The translations under genes and the position numbers were made by a program. Source: Fluviibacter sp039805865 (GTDB lineage: Bacteria; Pseudomonadota; Gammaproteobacteria; Burkholderiales; Rhodocyclaceae). Taken from it: DNA of 64,000 nt. Shown here piece by piece: positions 16,204 through 24,023 of this stretch; position 1 is the stretch's first letter; each line of letters starts with the position of its first letter. Location: the NCBI GenBank assembly GCA_039805865.1, contig JBDLTI010000004.1, positions 1 through 64,000 of the forward strand, read 5' to 3'. The notes below the pieces were generated by a model, which was not told the DNA's origin, ran no database searches, and saw only the letters and a list, made by a program, of their open reading frames with translations.

Positions 16204-16788
16204 TTAAAGCCCGAAGCCTGCGCCAGCCCCGAGCAGGGTGGCAATGCCCAGAGCGGCAAATACCGCAGCAGCAACGCTGTGAACCAAGCGCATCGGAATC
16301 TTGTTGGCCAGTTTGTCACCGACAAACACGGCAGGTACGTCTGCGATCAACATGCCCAGTGTGGTGCCCACGACAACAAGCATTGGGTCAGCATAATGAG
16401 CGGCCATCGCAACCGTGGCGATTTGAGTCTTGTCGCCCATCTCCGCCAGAAAAAATGTAATGAGCGTGGCACCAAAAACGCCAAAGCGTTTGGCCACTTG
16501 CGCTTCGTCGTCCTCAATCTCGTCAGGGATTAATGTCCAGATAGCCATGCCGATAAAAGAAGCGCCAAGAACCCAGCGCAGGATTTCAGGGCTGATGGCG
16601 TGTGTAATCCACGCGCCTACGGCACCGGCCAGCCCGTGATTCAGGATGGTCGCAACCAGAATGCCCAGGATGATAGGCACGGGTTTCTTAAAGCGTGCGG
16701 CAAGAAGAAAGGCCAGAAGTTGGGTTTTGTCACCGATTTCAGCGAGTGCGACGACACCGGTAGATACGAGTAAAGATTCCATACTCAT
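16204..16788 (-). CDS. GDT1/TMEM165 (UPF0016) family cation exporter
   Basis: 194-residue membrane protein with six hydrophobic helices and the duplicated family motif: EIGDKTQLLAFLLAARFKKP near the N-terminus and EMGDKTQIATVAMAA in the second half. Bacterial relatives export manganese. The start may be 16788 or the second Met at 16782; neither has a strong ribosome binding site, and the gene begins three bases after the photolyase stop, so translation is probably coupled. The stop abuts the PilH-like stop with no spacer. Confidence 0.9.
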   Translation of the reverse strand: MSMESLLVSTGVVALAEIGDKTQLLAFLLAARFKKPVPIILGILVATILNHGLAGAVGAWITHAISPEILRWVLGASFIGMAIWTLIPDEIEDDEAQVAKRFGVFGATLITFFLAEMGDKTQIATVAMAAHYADPMLVVVGTTLGMLIADVPAVFVGDKLANKIPMRLVHSVAAAVFAALGIATLLGAGAGFGL

Positions 16789-16791
16789 ATT

Positions 16792-18237
16792 TTAACTGGT
16801 AGCGCGCTTAAACCGTTCCAGAGTGCGTTGACGTGCCTCGCCGTGATCCACAATCGGCGCTGGATAATTGCGGCCGATAACCACGCCGCAGTTGGCCTGA
16901 GTGTCCGCAGGCATGGTCCATGGCGCATGAATGTACTTATCCGGCACATGGGCTAACTCGGGCACATAGCGACGGATGAATTTCCCCTGGGGATCAAAAC
17001 GCTCGGATTGGGTGACCGGATTGAAAATCCGGAACCAGGGCTGGGCGTCGCAACCGGTCGACGCGGACCATTGCCAGCCACCGTTGTTGGCCGAAAGATC
17101 GAAGTCCAGTAGCAGTTGTGCAAACCAGGCCTCGCCCTGACGCCAATCTAGGCCTAGGTCTTTGGTGTAGAACGAAGCGCTCACCATCCGCAGGCGGTTG
17201 TGCATCCAGCCCGTTTGCGCTAGCTGGCGTTGCGCGGCATCTACTAGCGGGTAGCCGGTTTTTCCCTCGCACCAGGCCTCGTGCAATGCGAGGTTGCTAT
17301 CCCATGCCACGGCATCAAAAGCAGGTTTGAAGGCATGGCCAATCGCATGCGGAAAGTGATGCAGAATCGCGAAGTAGAAATCGCGCCAGATCAGTTCGTT
17401 CAGCCAGCCGAGAGCGCCTTCACCCCCTTCGCGCCAGGCGCGTCCGGCGAGTTCCCGGATCGAGAGGGTGCCAAAGCGAAGGTGTACCGACAGGTAAGAA
17501 ACGCCTTTGATCGCCGGAAAATCGCGGGCAACTTTGTAGTTGTCGATCCGGGTGAAAAAGTCCTCGATGCGGGCGCGTGCGCCGCTAACGCCGGGAACGA
17601 TACCGATGGTGGCCAGGTCAGTTGGCTCAAAGCCGATGTCGGCGAGCGTTGGTATACCGGTAGCCAGCGGGGATGCGGCGAGATGCTTTAAATATCGGGT
17701 AACCGGGTAGGGGCGCACAAAGAAATCAGTATCGGCCAAGGCTGCTTTTTTATACCAGGCATTCTTGTAAGGCGTGAACACGGTAAATGGCTTGCCCATC
17801 TGAGTGAGCACCTCATCCTGTTCGAAAATAGCCTGGTCTTTGGTGCTATGAAAGCCGATGTGATCCCGTGCGAGCGTCTCGGCCACATCCTGATCGCGTA
17901 ATACGGCAGCGGGTTCGTAGTCGCGGTTGCAGTACACGTCGCCAACGCCGAGTTCACGCGCTAGCGCGGGGATGATTTCTCGTGGTGCGCCATGTCGCAC
18001 AATGAGTGCGCCACCATGCTCATGCAGGATGTCCTCGAGCTCAACCAGGGATTCGCGAATAAATTCCACCCGGCGATCCTGCCGTGGCAGTTTGTCCAGA
18101 ATATCCCGGTCAAAGACAAAGGCCACATAGACGCGTTGATGCTGTTTAAGCGCGTGATAGAGGGCGGCATGATCGTCAAGCCGTAGATCGCGCCGTAGCC
18201 AGACGAGGGCTGCTTTTTCGGAATGTTGAGTCTGCAT
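16792..18237 (-). CDS. phrB: Deoxyribodipyrimidine photo-lyase (CPD photolyase)
   Basis: Light-driven repair of cyclobutane pyrimidine dimers. From the ATG at 18237 the protein has 481 residues, normal for class I photolyases. The N-terminal antenna domain opens with LVWLRRDLRLDDHAAL; the FAD domain contains WMHNRLRM, NNGGWQWSASTGCDAQPWFR and FNPVTQSERFDPQGKFIRRY. In-frame codons upstream of 18237 overlap the divergent yqgE and are not used. The start lies seven bases after a -10-like TATTCT on the same strand, with no Shine-Dalgarno. Confidence 0.95.
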   Translation of the reverse strand: MQTQHSEKAALVWLRRDLRLDDHAALYHALKQHQRVYVAFVFDRDILDKLPRQDRRVEFIRESLVELEDILHEHGGALIVRHGAPREIIPALARELGVGDVYCNRDYEPAAVLRDQDVAETLARDHIGFHSTKDQAIFEQDEVLTQMGKPFTVFTPYKNAWYKKAALADTDFFVRPYPVTRYLKHLAASPLATGIPTLADIGFEPTDLATIGIVPGVSGARARIEDFFTRIDNYKVARDFPAIKGVSYLSVHLRFGTLSIRELAGRAWREGGEGALGWLNELIWRDFYFAILHHFPHAIGHAFKPAFDAVAWDSNLALHEAWCEGKTGYPLVDAAQRQLAQTGWMHNRLRMVSASFYTKDLGLDWRQGEAWFAQLLLDFDLSANNGGWQWSASTGCDAQPWFRIFNPVTQSERFDPQGKFIRRYVPELAHVPDKYIHAPWTMPADTQANCGVVIGRNYPAPIVDHGEARQRTLERFKRATS

Positions 18238-18243
18238 TTGCGG

Positions 18244-18250
18244 TAGAATA
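18244..18250. promoter_or_regulatory. Shared symmetric -10 element for phrB and yqgE
   Basis: The seven bases read TAGAATA on the plus strand and TATTCTA on the minus strand. TAGAAT ends seven bases before the yqgE ATG, and TATTCT ends seven bases before the phrB ATG. Either transcript would start at or next to its start codon. No convincing -35 is seen on either side. Confidence 0.4.
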
Positions 18251-18256
18251 CGCGAT

Positions 18257-18877
18257 ATGACCGCTTCCCGCGTACCCTCAGACGACTCTGAAGTACCAAA
18301 AACGTCGGGGTTGGCAGAAACTGCCACCTGGCTGCGTGGACATTTTCTAGTGGCCATGCCGGGTATGTCAGATCCACGTTTCGCCCGCAGCCTGATTTAT
18401 CTGTGTGAACATTCTGATCAAGGTGCCATGGGTATCGTCGTGAATAAACCGACGGACATGAGCCTGGCTTCGCTTTTCGAACGCGTGGAGCTCGCCAACC
18501 CGGATGCAGAGTTAGCAGGTCAGCCGGTGTTGTTCGGTGGGCCAGTGCAGCTGGATCGTGCCTTTGTACTGCATAAGCCAGCAAAGCCCTGGCAGGCCAC
18601 CATGAAAATCTCGGATGAGATTGCGTTGACCAGCTCTAAAGACATTCTCGAGTCTATAGGCAGTGAGACCGCGCCAAAGTCGATGCTGGTTGCCCTGGGG
18701 TACGCCGGCTGGGTGCCAGGACAGCTCGATACTGAAATTCTGCAGAATGCCTGGCTCAGCGTGCCTGCTGACGATGAGATTCTTTTTGACCTGCCTTATG
18801 AAGAGCGGCTGCCCGCAGCACTTGCCAAACTAGGTATTGGTTTCGATCGTTTATCCGATGTGGCGGGCCATGCCTGA
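18257..18877 (+). CDS. yqgE: UPF0301 family protein YqgE
   Basis: 206-residue protein of the YqgE/AlgH family. Typical segments are GHFLVAMPGMSDPRFARSLIYLCEH, GAMGIVVNKP, LFGGPVQLDRAFVLH and the GYAGWVPGQLDTEI region. The biochemical role is not settled. It usually precedes ruvX, as here; the two overlap by eight bases. First gene of the yqgE-ruvX-pyrR-pyrB-pyrC' run, so its promoter may drive the pyrimidine genes. Confidence 0.94.
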   Translation: MTASRVPSDDSEVPKTSGLAETATWLRGHFLVAMPGMSDPRFARSLIYLCEHSDQGAMGIVVNKPTDMSLASLFERVELANPDAELAGQPVLFGGPVQLDRAFVLHKPAKPWQATMKISDEIALTSSKDILESIGSETAPKSMLVALGYAGWVPGQLDTEILQNAWLSVPADDEILFDLPYEERLPAALAKLGIGFDRLSDVAGHA

Positions 18878-19325
18878 GGGCACGGTCATGGGCTTCGACT
18901 TCGGGACGGTGCGCATCGGTGTTGCCGTGGGCGAAACCATCACAGGCCTTGCGCATCCGCTGACACTTATCCCCAGTGAACCGCTGGCGCAACGTTTCGA
19001 AAAGATCGGCGCCTTGCTCGCCGAGTGGCAGCCGAATCAGATTGTCGTAGGCTTGCCAACGCACCTGGATGGCACCGAACACGAAATGACGCAGCGCTGC
19101 CGCCGGTTTGGGAATCAACTGCACGGCCGTTTCAATCTGCCGGTAGTCTGGGTGGATGAGCGACTGAGCTCTGCTGAGGCCGAGCAACGCCTCAAACAGG
19201 CCGGGCAATCAGCGCGTGACACCAAAGCCAATGTCGATGCGGTGGCCGCCCAGATTCTTTTGCAGCAGTGGCTGGATCAGCATGCTGCACAACCAGAACA
19301 TCAAGCCGGAGGCGCGCATGCCTAA
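18870..19325 (+). CDS. ruvX: Putative pre-16S rRNA nuclease / Holliday junction resolvase-like RuvX
   Basis: RNase H-fold protein (YqgF) thought to process the 5' end of 16S rRNA. 151 residues. Key motifs are MGFDFGTVRIGVAVG with the first catalytic Asp, VVGLPTHLDGTE, VWVDERLSSAEA and the DAVAAQILLQ region with the final Asp. ATG 18870 aligns with known N-termini; ATG 18888 has a better ribosome binding site (GAGGG) and cannot be excluded. The 8-base overlap with pyrR indicates coupled translation. Confidence 0.94.
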   Translation: MPEGTVMGFDFGTVRIGVAVGETITGLAHPLTLIPSEPLAQRFEKIGALLAEWQPNQIVVGLPTHLDGTEHEMTQRCRRFGNQLHGRFNLPVVWVDERLSSAEAEQRLKQAGQSARDTKANVDAVAAQILLQQWLDQHAAQPEHQAGGAHA

Positions 19326-19842
19326 TTTTAAAAACCTACCCGATGCCGAGCAGCAGATTGCCGCATTGGCCGAGCAGTTGAAACCCGTTTTCGATAAAGC
19401 GCCGGATACCGTATTAATCGGTGTCTTTACCGGCGGTGTCTGGATTGCCGAACGATTGTCGCAGCTGTTGCCAACGCACCCCCCCGTGGGGAGCGTTGAT
19501 ATTTCGTTTTACCGGGATGACTTCAACGAGCGGGGCTTGAGCCCTAACGTGCAACCGACTACCGTGCCGGTGGATATCGTCGGCAAACCGGTCATTCTGG
19601 TTGACGATGTGCTTTACACCGGTCGCACCACGCGCGCCGCACTCAACGAACTCTTTGATTATGGTCGCCCGGGCAGCGTGCAGCTTGCCGTACTGGCCGA
19701 TCGTGGCGAACGACAGTTGCCGATCGCTGCCGATTTCTGTGCCTGGTCGGTCCAATTGCCTGCCGCTGCCAATCTGGTCCTGGTACGTACACCCGTCGAT
19801 GATCCTGAAGGAAAACTGAGCTGGAGTCTTGATAATGCTTGA
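19318..19842 (+). CDS. pyrR: PyrR-type uracil phosphoribosyltransferase / pyr regulator
   Basis: 174-residue PRTase-fold protein. The PRPP-binding loop is VILVDDVLYTGRTTRAAL; the N-terminal LIGVFTGGVWIAERL and SFYRDDF segments are typical of PyrR. In Bacillus PyrR controls pyr mRNA attenuation; in Gram-negatives the regulatory role is less clear. A GGAGG sequence sits six bases before the ATG. It overlaps ruvX and pyrB by eight bases each, and no attenuator is visible between the genes. Confidence 0.93.
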   Translation: MPNFKNLPDAEQQIAALAEQLKPVFDKAPDTVLIGVFTGGVWIAERLSQLLPTHPPVGSVDISFYRDDFNERGLSPNVQPTTVPVDIVGKPVILVDDVLYTGRTTRAALNELFDYGRPGSVQLAVLADRGERQLPIAADFCAWSVQLPAAANLVLVRTPVDDPEGKLSWSLDNA

Positions 19843-20800
19843 TCCGCAACTCGATGCCGATGGCAACCTGATTCACCTGCTCTCAACCGAGGGTCTGTCA
19901 CGTGAACAGCTGACGCGCTTGCTCGATACGGGCGCCAGTTTTCTGGGTGTGTCTGACCGGGACGTCAAGAAAGTGCCGCTGCTGCGCGGCAAGAGCGTGT
20001 TCAACCTCTTCTTTGAAAACTCGACGCGCACCCGCACGACTTTCGAAATTGCCGCCAAGCGACTCTCCGCCGATGTGATCAATCTGAACATGTCGACATC
20101 GTCTACCGCCAAAGGTGAGACCTTGCTCGACACCGTCGACAACCTCTGCGCGATGCACGCGGACATGTTTGTCGTGCGTCATGAATCAAGCGGTGCGCCG
20201 CACCTGATTGTGGACCACTTGCGCCGCACCGGCCGTAGCGACATTCACGTCATTAACGCGGGCGATGGCCGCCATGGCCACCCGACACAGGGTCTGCTGG
20301 ATATGTACACCATCCGCCACTACAAAGGTGGGTTTGAAGGACTCAAGGTCGCGCTGATTGGTGACATTCTTCATTCGCGTGTGGCGCGCTCGGATATTCA
20401 TGCGCTCAAGACCTTGGGTGCCGAATCGATTCGTGTGGTGGGTCCGCAAACCCTGATTCCAACGGATATCGAATCACTGGGTGTTGAAGTGCATCGCGAT
20501 CTGGATAGTGGGCTGAAAGATTGTGATGTGGTGATTGCCCTACGCCTTCAACGCGAACGTATGAGCGGCGCATTGCTGCCTTCGGCCACAGAGTTCCATG
20601 ATCGCTACGGATTGACGCACGAACGACTCAAAGCCGCCAAGCCGGATGCGATTGTGATGCACCCGGGGCCAATGAACCGCGGTGTGGAAATTGATTCAGC
20701 CGTGGCAGACAGTCCGCGCGCAGTGATCCTGCCGCAGGTGACCTTTGGCATTGCCATGCGTATGGCGGTGATGAGCGTGCTGGCAGGAGGGGGCGCATGA
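19835..20800 (+). CDS. pyrB: Aspartate carbamoyltransferase catalytic chain
   Basis: Carbamoyl phosphate plus aspartate to carbamoyl aspartate, first committed pyrimidine step. 321 residues from the ATG at 19835. Signature motifs are FFENSTRTRTTFE, SSTAKGETLLDT, the HPTQGLLDMYTI loop, ALRLQRERM and MHPGPMNRGVEID. No pyrI is present. Its neighbour pyrC' lacks the metal ligands of a working dihydroorotase, as in Pseudomonas, where PyrB and PyrC' form a dodecameric complex; the same assembly is inferred here. ATGA overlap with pyrC'. Confidence 0.97.
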   Translation: MLDPQLDADGNLIHLLSTEGLSREQLTRLLDTGASFLGVSDRDVKKVPLLRGKSVFNLFFENSTRTRTTFEIAAKRLSADVINLNMSTSSTAKGETLLDTVDNLCAMHADMFVVRHESSGAPHLIVDHLRRTGRSDIHVINAGDGRHGHPTQGLLDMYTIRHYKGGFEGLKVALIGDILHSRVARSDIHALKTLGAESIRVVGPQTLIPTDIESLGVEVHRDLDSGLKDCDVVIALRLQRERMSGALLPSATEFHDRYGLTHERLKAAKPDAIVMHPGPMNRGVEIDSAVADSPRAVILPQVTFGIAMRMAVMSVLAGGGA

Positions 20801-22074
20801 TGGCAAATAACAACGCACAACATATCGAAATCCGTGGTGGCCGCGTCATTGACCCCGCCTCACAGTTTGATGAAGCCGTGTCCGTGTTTGTCGCAGATGG
20901 CAAAATTGCCGGCATCGGGCAAACGCCTGCTGGTTTTAAAGCGGATCAGGTCATTGATGCAACAGGCTTAGTGGTTGCACCCGGTCTCGTTGATTTGTCG
21001 GCGCGTATCGCCAGCAACATCGATGCCGAACTTGAGGCGGCGGTGGCTGGCGGAGTGACAACGCTCGCCTGCCCACCCGATGTCGATCCGATTCTGGATG
21101 AACCCGAACTCGCCGAGCGCCTGGTGCGCCACGCCGAAGATGTATCGCAGGTGCGTGTGTTGCCGGTGGGCGCGATGACGCAAGGTCTATCGGGCACCAT
21201 GCTTGCAGAAATGAGTTTGCTCCGCGATGCAGGCTGCATTGCCGTGTCTCAGGGTCGCGGCTTGCCCGCCGACACACGCGTGCTCTGGCGTGCTTTGCAG
21301 TACGCGGCATCGTGCGACGTGCCTGTGTGGATTCAACCTGCCGAATATCATCTGAGCAAAGAGGGCATTGCGCACGATAGCGCACTGGCCTCTCGACTGG
21401 GCCTGGCCGCTATTCCGGTGGCGGCTGAAACGCTGGCTATGCAAACGGTGCTCGCCCTGGCAAAAGCCACGGGCTCACGGGTGCACTTTACCCAGATCAG
21501 TTCTGCCGAAGGGGTGGCCTTGCTGCGCGAAGCGCGTGATGCTGGCTTGCCGATCACGGGCGATGTGGCGGTACACGCGCTCCATCTTTATGAGCAGGAC
21601 ATCGGCTACTTTGATCCGCTCACCCGATTCGATCCACCGCTGCGTGGCTATGGTGATCGTGAAGCACTGCGACTGGGCTTGGCCGAAGGCACCTTAGGCG
21701 CTGCCGTCTCTGCGCATACGCCGCTGGGTGTGGATGTGAAGCGTGTGCCGTTTGCCGAAGCCGCGCCGGGTGCAACGGGCATCGAGCTACTGCTCCCGTT
21801 AACGTTGGCCTGGGGGGAAGCGCTGAGCTTGCCGCTGCGCCGTTCCCTGCTACCGGTTACTTCGCAGGCTGCTGCGATTCTGGGCATCGAAGCAGGTGAG
21901 ATTGCAGTGGGTCAGCGTGCAGATCTGTGTCTGTTTGATCCGCAAGCAAGCTGGACGGTGCAAGAGAGCGATCTACGCAGTGCCGGCAAACTTACGCCGT
22001 TCCTGGGTAGAACTTTGCAGGGCCGTGTTGTGGCAACACTGGCCGGTGGCCAAACGGTCTATCAGCGGCCTTGA
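20797..22074 (+). CDS. pyrC': Dihydroorotase-like protein PyrC', probably non-catalytic
   Basis: 425-residue amidohydrolase-fold protein. The zinc-binding HxH normally following GLVD(L/M) is replaced: residues 66-70 read DLSAR, so both histidines are missing. The C-terminal catalytic Asp region (usually ATDHAPH) reads VSAHTPLG, with Ala in the Asp position. Structural motifs such as PGLVDLS, GVTTLACPP and QRADLCLFDP remain. By analogy with Pseudomonas PyrC', it likely supports PyrB assembly rather than catalysis, so an active dihydroorotase must be encoded elsewhere. Its stop abuts the yggU stop on the other strand. Confidence 0.93.
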   Translation: MMANNNAQHIEIRGGRVIDPASQFDEAVSVFVADGKIAGIGQTPAGFKADQVIDATGLVVAPGLVDLSARIASNIDAELEAAVAGGVTTLACPPDVDPILDEPELAERLVRHAEDVSQVRVLPVGAMTQGLSGTMLAEMSLLRDAGCIAVSQGRGLPADTRVLWRALQYAASCDVPVWIQPAEYHLSKEGIAHDSALASRLGLAAIPVAAETLAMQTVLALAKATGSRVHFTQISSAEGVALLREARDAGLPITGDVAVHALHLYEQDIGYFDPLTRFDPPLRGYGDREALRLGLAEGTLGAAVSAHTPLGVDVKRVPFAEAAPGATGIELLLPLTLAWGEALSLPLRRSLLPVTSQAAAILGIEAGEIAVGQRADLCLFDPQASWTVQESDLRSAGKLTPFLGRTLQGRVVATLAGGQTVYQRP

Positions 22075-22395
22075 TTATGATGTCGCCAGCTCGAGTAGCT
22101 GGCGATGCACCTCCGCTGCCTGAGTGGTACGGATGCTCAGGGTTTTGCGGCGACTGGTTTGTCCACGAATCAGTTCAATGGCACTTTGTGGGCAATCCAG
22201 GGTTTTAGCCAGCCAGGCAATTAGAGCCTGATTGGCTTTGCCATCTACGGGTGGCGCATGCAGACGGATCTTTAACGCATCACCATGAACGCCAGCGCAG
22301 GCAGTGGTTTTAGCGCCGGGTTGCACGTGCACAGTGAGCTGCAGATCACCTTTGCCGGTTATCTGCAGCCATGGCGTAACAGATAGATTAGTCAC
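22075..22395 (-). CDS. yggU: DUF167 family protein YggU
   Basis: 106-residue small protein of the DUF167 family, function unknown. Family motifs are VHVQPGAKTTACAGVHGDALKIRLHAPPVDGKAN, split around residues 25-58, and IELIRGQTSRRKTLSI. Start assigned to GTG at 22395, giving an eight-base overlap with the end of proC; the next ATG upstream lies deep in proC. The usual yggT gene between proC and yggU is missing. Confidence 0.88.
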   Translation of the reverse strand: MTNLSVTPWLQITGKGDLQLTVHVQPGAKTTACAGVHGDALKIRLHAPPVDGKANQALIAWLAKTLDCPQSAIELIRGQTSRRKTLSIRTTQAAEVHRQLLELATS

Positions 22396-23200
22396 GCCCC
22401 AACTCGATACCCAGTTCACGGCTACGTTCGGCAGCGGCATGCATGCCGGCGATCAGGCCTTCCTTAACGCCCATCTCGGCCTTCTTCTTGAGCGCCGCCT
22501 CAGTGGTGCCGCCCTTCGATGTCACGCGTTCGCGCAACACGCTTACCGGATCTGTTGATTGTTCGGCGAGTTGTGCCGAACCCAGTACGGTTTGAATGGC
22601 CAGGGTGCGAGCGGTCTCAGCGGAAAGGCCAAGTTCGCGGGCAGCTTCCTGCATCGCTTCCAGAAACAAGAACACATACGCCGGGCCGCTACCGGAAATA
22701 GCGGTGACGGAATCAATCAGTTGCTCGGTACCAACCCAGGCGGTTTCACCCACGGCACCGAGAATCGCTTCGGCACGATCTTTATCAGCGGCATCAACAG
22801 ACGGGTCTGCGTAAAGGCCGGTCATGCCCGCGCCAATCAGCGCCGGGGTGTTAGGCATGGCGCGCACAATACGGCGGTATCCACCCATCCAGCGAGCCAG
22901 GTCATCAACCAGTAGGCCGGCTGCAATGCTCACGATCAGCGGCTTGTTGTCACCGGCGGGCAGGCTGCTGAGTGCGGCGCGCATTTGCTGCGGTTTGACT
23001 GCCAGCACCAGCACATCGCACTGCAGGGCTTCGGCGCTGGCTGAATCGTAAACGTTAATGGCAAATTGTTCATTCAGTCGGGCACGGGCTTCAGGCAGGA
23101 TTTCGATGACGCCCAGGTTGTGCGGTTCAAAGCCGCGTTGAATGAGGCCGCCAACGAGTGCGATGGCCATATTGCCGCCGCCAAGGAATGTAATTTTCAT
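22388..23200 (-). CDS. proC: Pyrroline-5-carboxylate reductase
   Basis: Last step of proline synthesis, NAD(P)H-dependent. 270 residues; Rossmann motif FLGGGNMAIALVGGL at the N-terminus, VLAVKPQQM, VRAMPNTPALIGAGMTGL and the C-terminal signature VTSKGGTTEAALK. Start overlaps the yggS stop by four bases. Conserved yggS-proC order, divergent from pilT as in many proteobacteria. Confidence 0.96.
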   Translation of the reverse strand: MKITFLGGGNMAIALVGGLIQRGFEPHNLGVIEILPEARARLNEQFAINVYDSASAEALQCDVLVLAVKPQQMRAALSSLPAGDNKPLIVSIAAGLLVDDLARWMGGYRRIVRAMPNTPALIGAGMTGLYADPSVDAADKDRAEAILGAVGETAWVGTEQLIDSVTAISGSGPAYVFLFLEAMQEAARELGLSAETARTLAIQTVLGSAQLAEQSTDPVSVLRERVTSKGGTTEAALKKKAEMGVKEGLIAGMHAAAERSRELGIELGRD

Positions 23201-23931
23201 AGGATTGCTCCGTGAGATTCGGGATAGGTGCGGTTACCAAAGATCGCAGAACCAACGCGTACAAGCGTGGCGCCTTCGCCAATAGCCGCTTCAAGATCAT
23301 CGCTCATGCCCATCGACAAGGTGTCGAGCGCAAAACCGTGTTGATTTAACTGTGTTTGCAATTCGCGCAGCGTGGCAAATTGCTGGTGTTGTTTGCTAAG
23401 GTCGGTTGTGGGCTCGGGGATAGCCATCAAGCCACGCAGTTGCAACTGGGGCAGTTGAGCAATGGCCAGACACAGTTCCAGGGCCTGTTCAGGGGCACAG
23501 CCGCTCTTGCTGGCCTCGCCCGAAACATTCACCTGAACGCAGACTTTTAGTGGGGGAAAGTGGGTAGGGCGCTGTGCCGAGAGCCGTTCGGCAATCTTTA
23601 GCCGATCGATGGTGTGCACCCAGCTGAAATGTTCAGCAATGCCGCGGGTTTTGTTGCTCTGGATCGGGCCAATAAAGTGCCATTCCAGTGCCGGGCGGGC
23701 ACTGGCTTTATCAACGCCTTCTTGTGCGTAGTTTTCACCAAAAGCGCGTTGGCCGCAGGCGGCAACGGCATCTACCGCTTCGACCGGAAAGGTTTTGGAT
23801 ACGGCCAGCAGGTTCACGCTGCCCGTTGCTCTTTCCGCAGCGGTTTCTGCAGCATGGATCCGCTGCCATAGCTTATCCAGGCGCTGAGCAGCGTCTTCAT
23901 GGGTGAGCGTGGCATTTTCGGTAGCAGACAT
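23197..23931 (-). CDS. yggS: YggS family PLP homeostasis protein
   Basis: PLP-binding TIM-barrel protein (PLPBP/COG0325) involved in vitamin B6 balance. 244 residues from ATG 23931; a GTG start at 23958 is also possible, and neither has a clear ribosome binding site. The PLP lysine is in LLAVSKTFP; also HFIGPIQSNKTRG, QVNVSGEASKSGC and LSMGMSDDLEAAI. A TATACT box (23982-23977 on the minus strand) is a reasonable -10 for this gene. Confidence 0.94.
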   Translation of the reverse strand: MSATENATLTHEDAAQRLDKLWQRIHAAETAAERATGSVNLLAVSKTFPVEAVDAVAACGQRAFGENYAQEGVDKASARPALEWHFIGPIQSNKTRGIAEHFSWVHTIDRLKIAERLSAQRPTHFPPLKVCVQVNVSGEASKSGCAPEQALELCLAIAQLPQLQLRGLMAIPEPTTDLSKQHQQFATLRELQTQLNQHGFALDTLSMGMSDDLEAAIGEGATLVRVGSAIFGNRTYPESHGAIL

Positions 23932-24023
23932 GGGCAAGGCGTGTTGATAAGCGGTCACAAACTGTTAGGCTAGCGAAGTATATCAATGCGCGCAGTACCG
24001 ATTTGAACCGGAGAAGAAACAGC

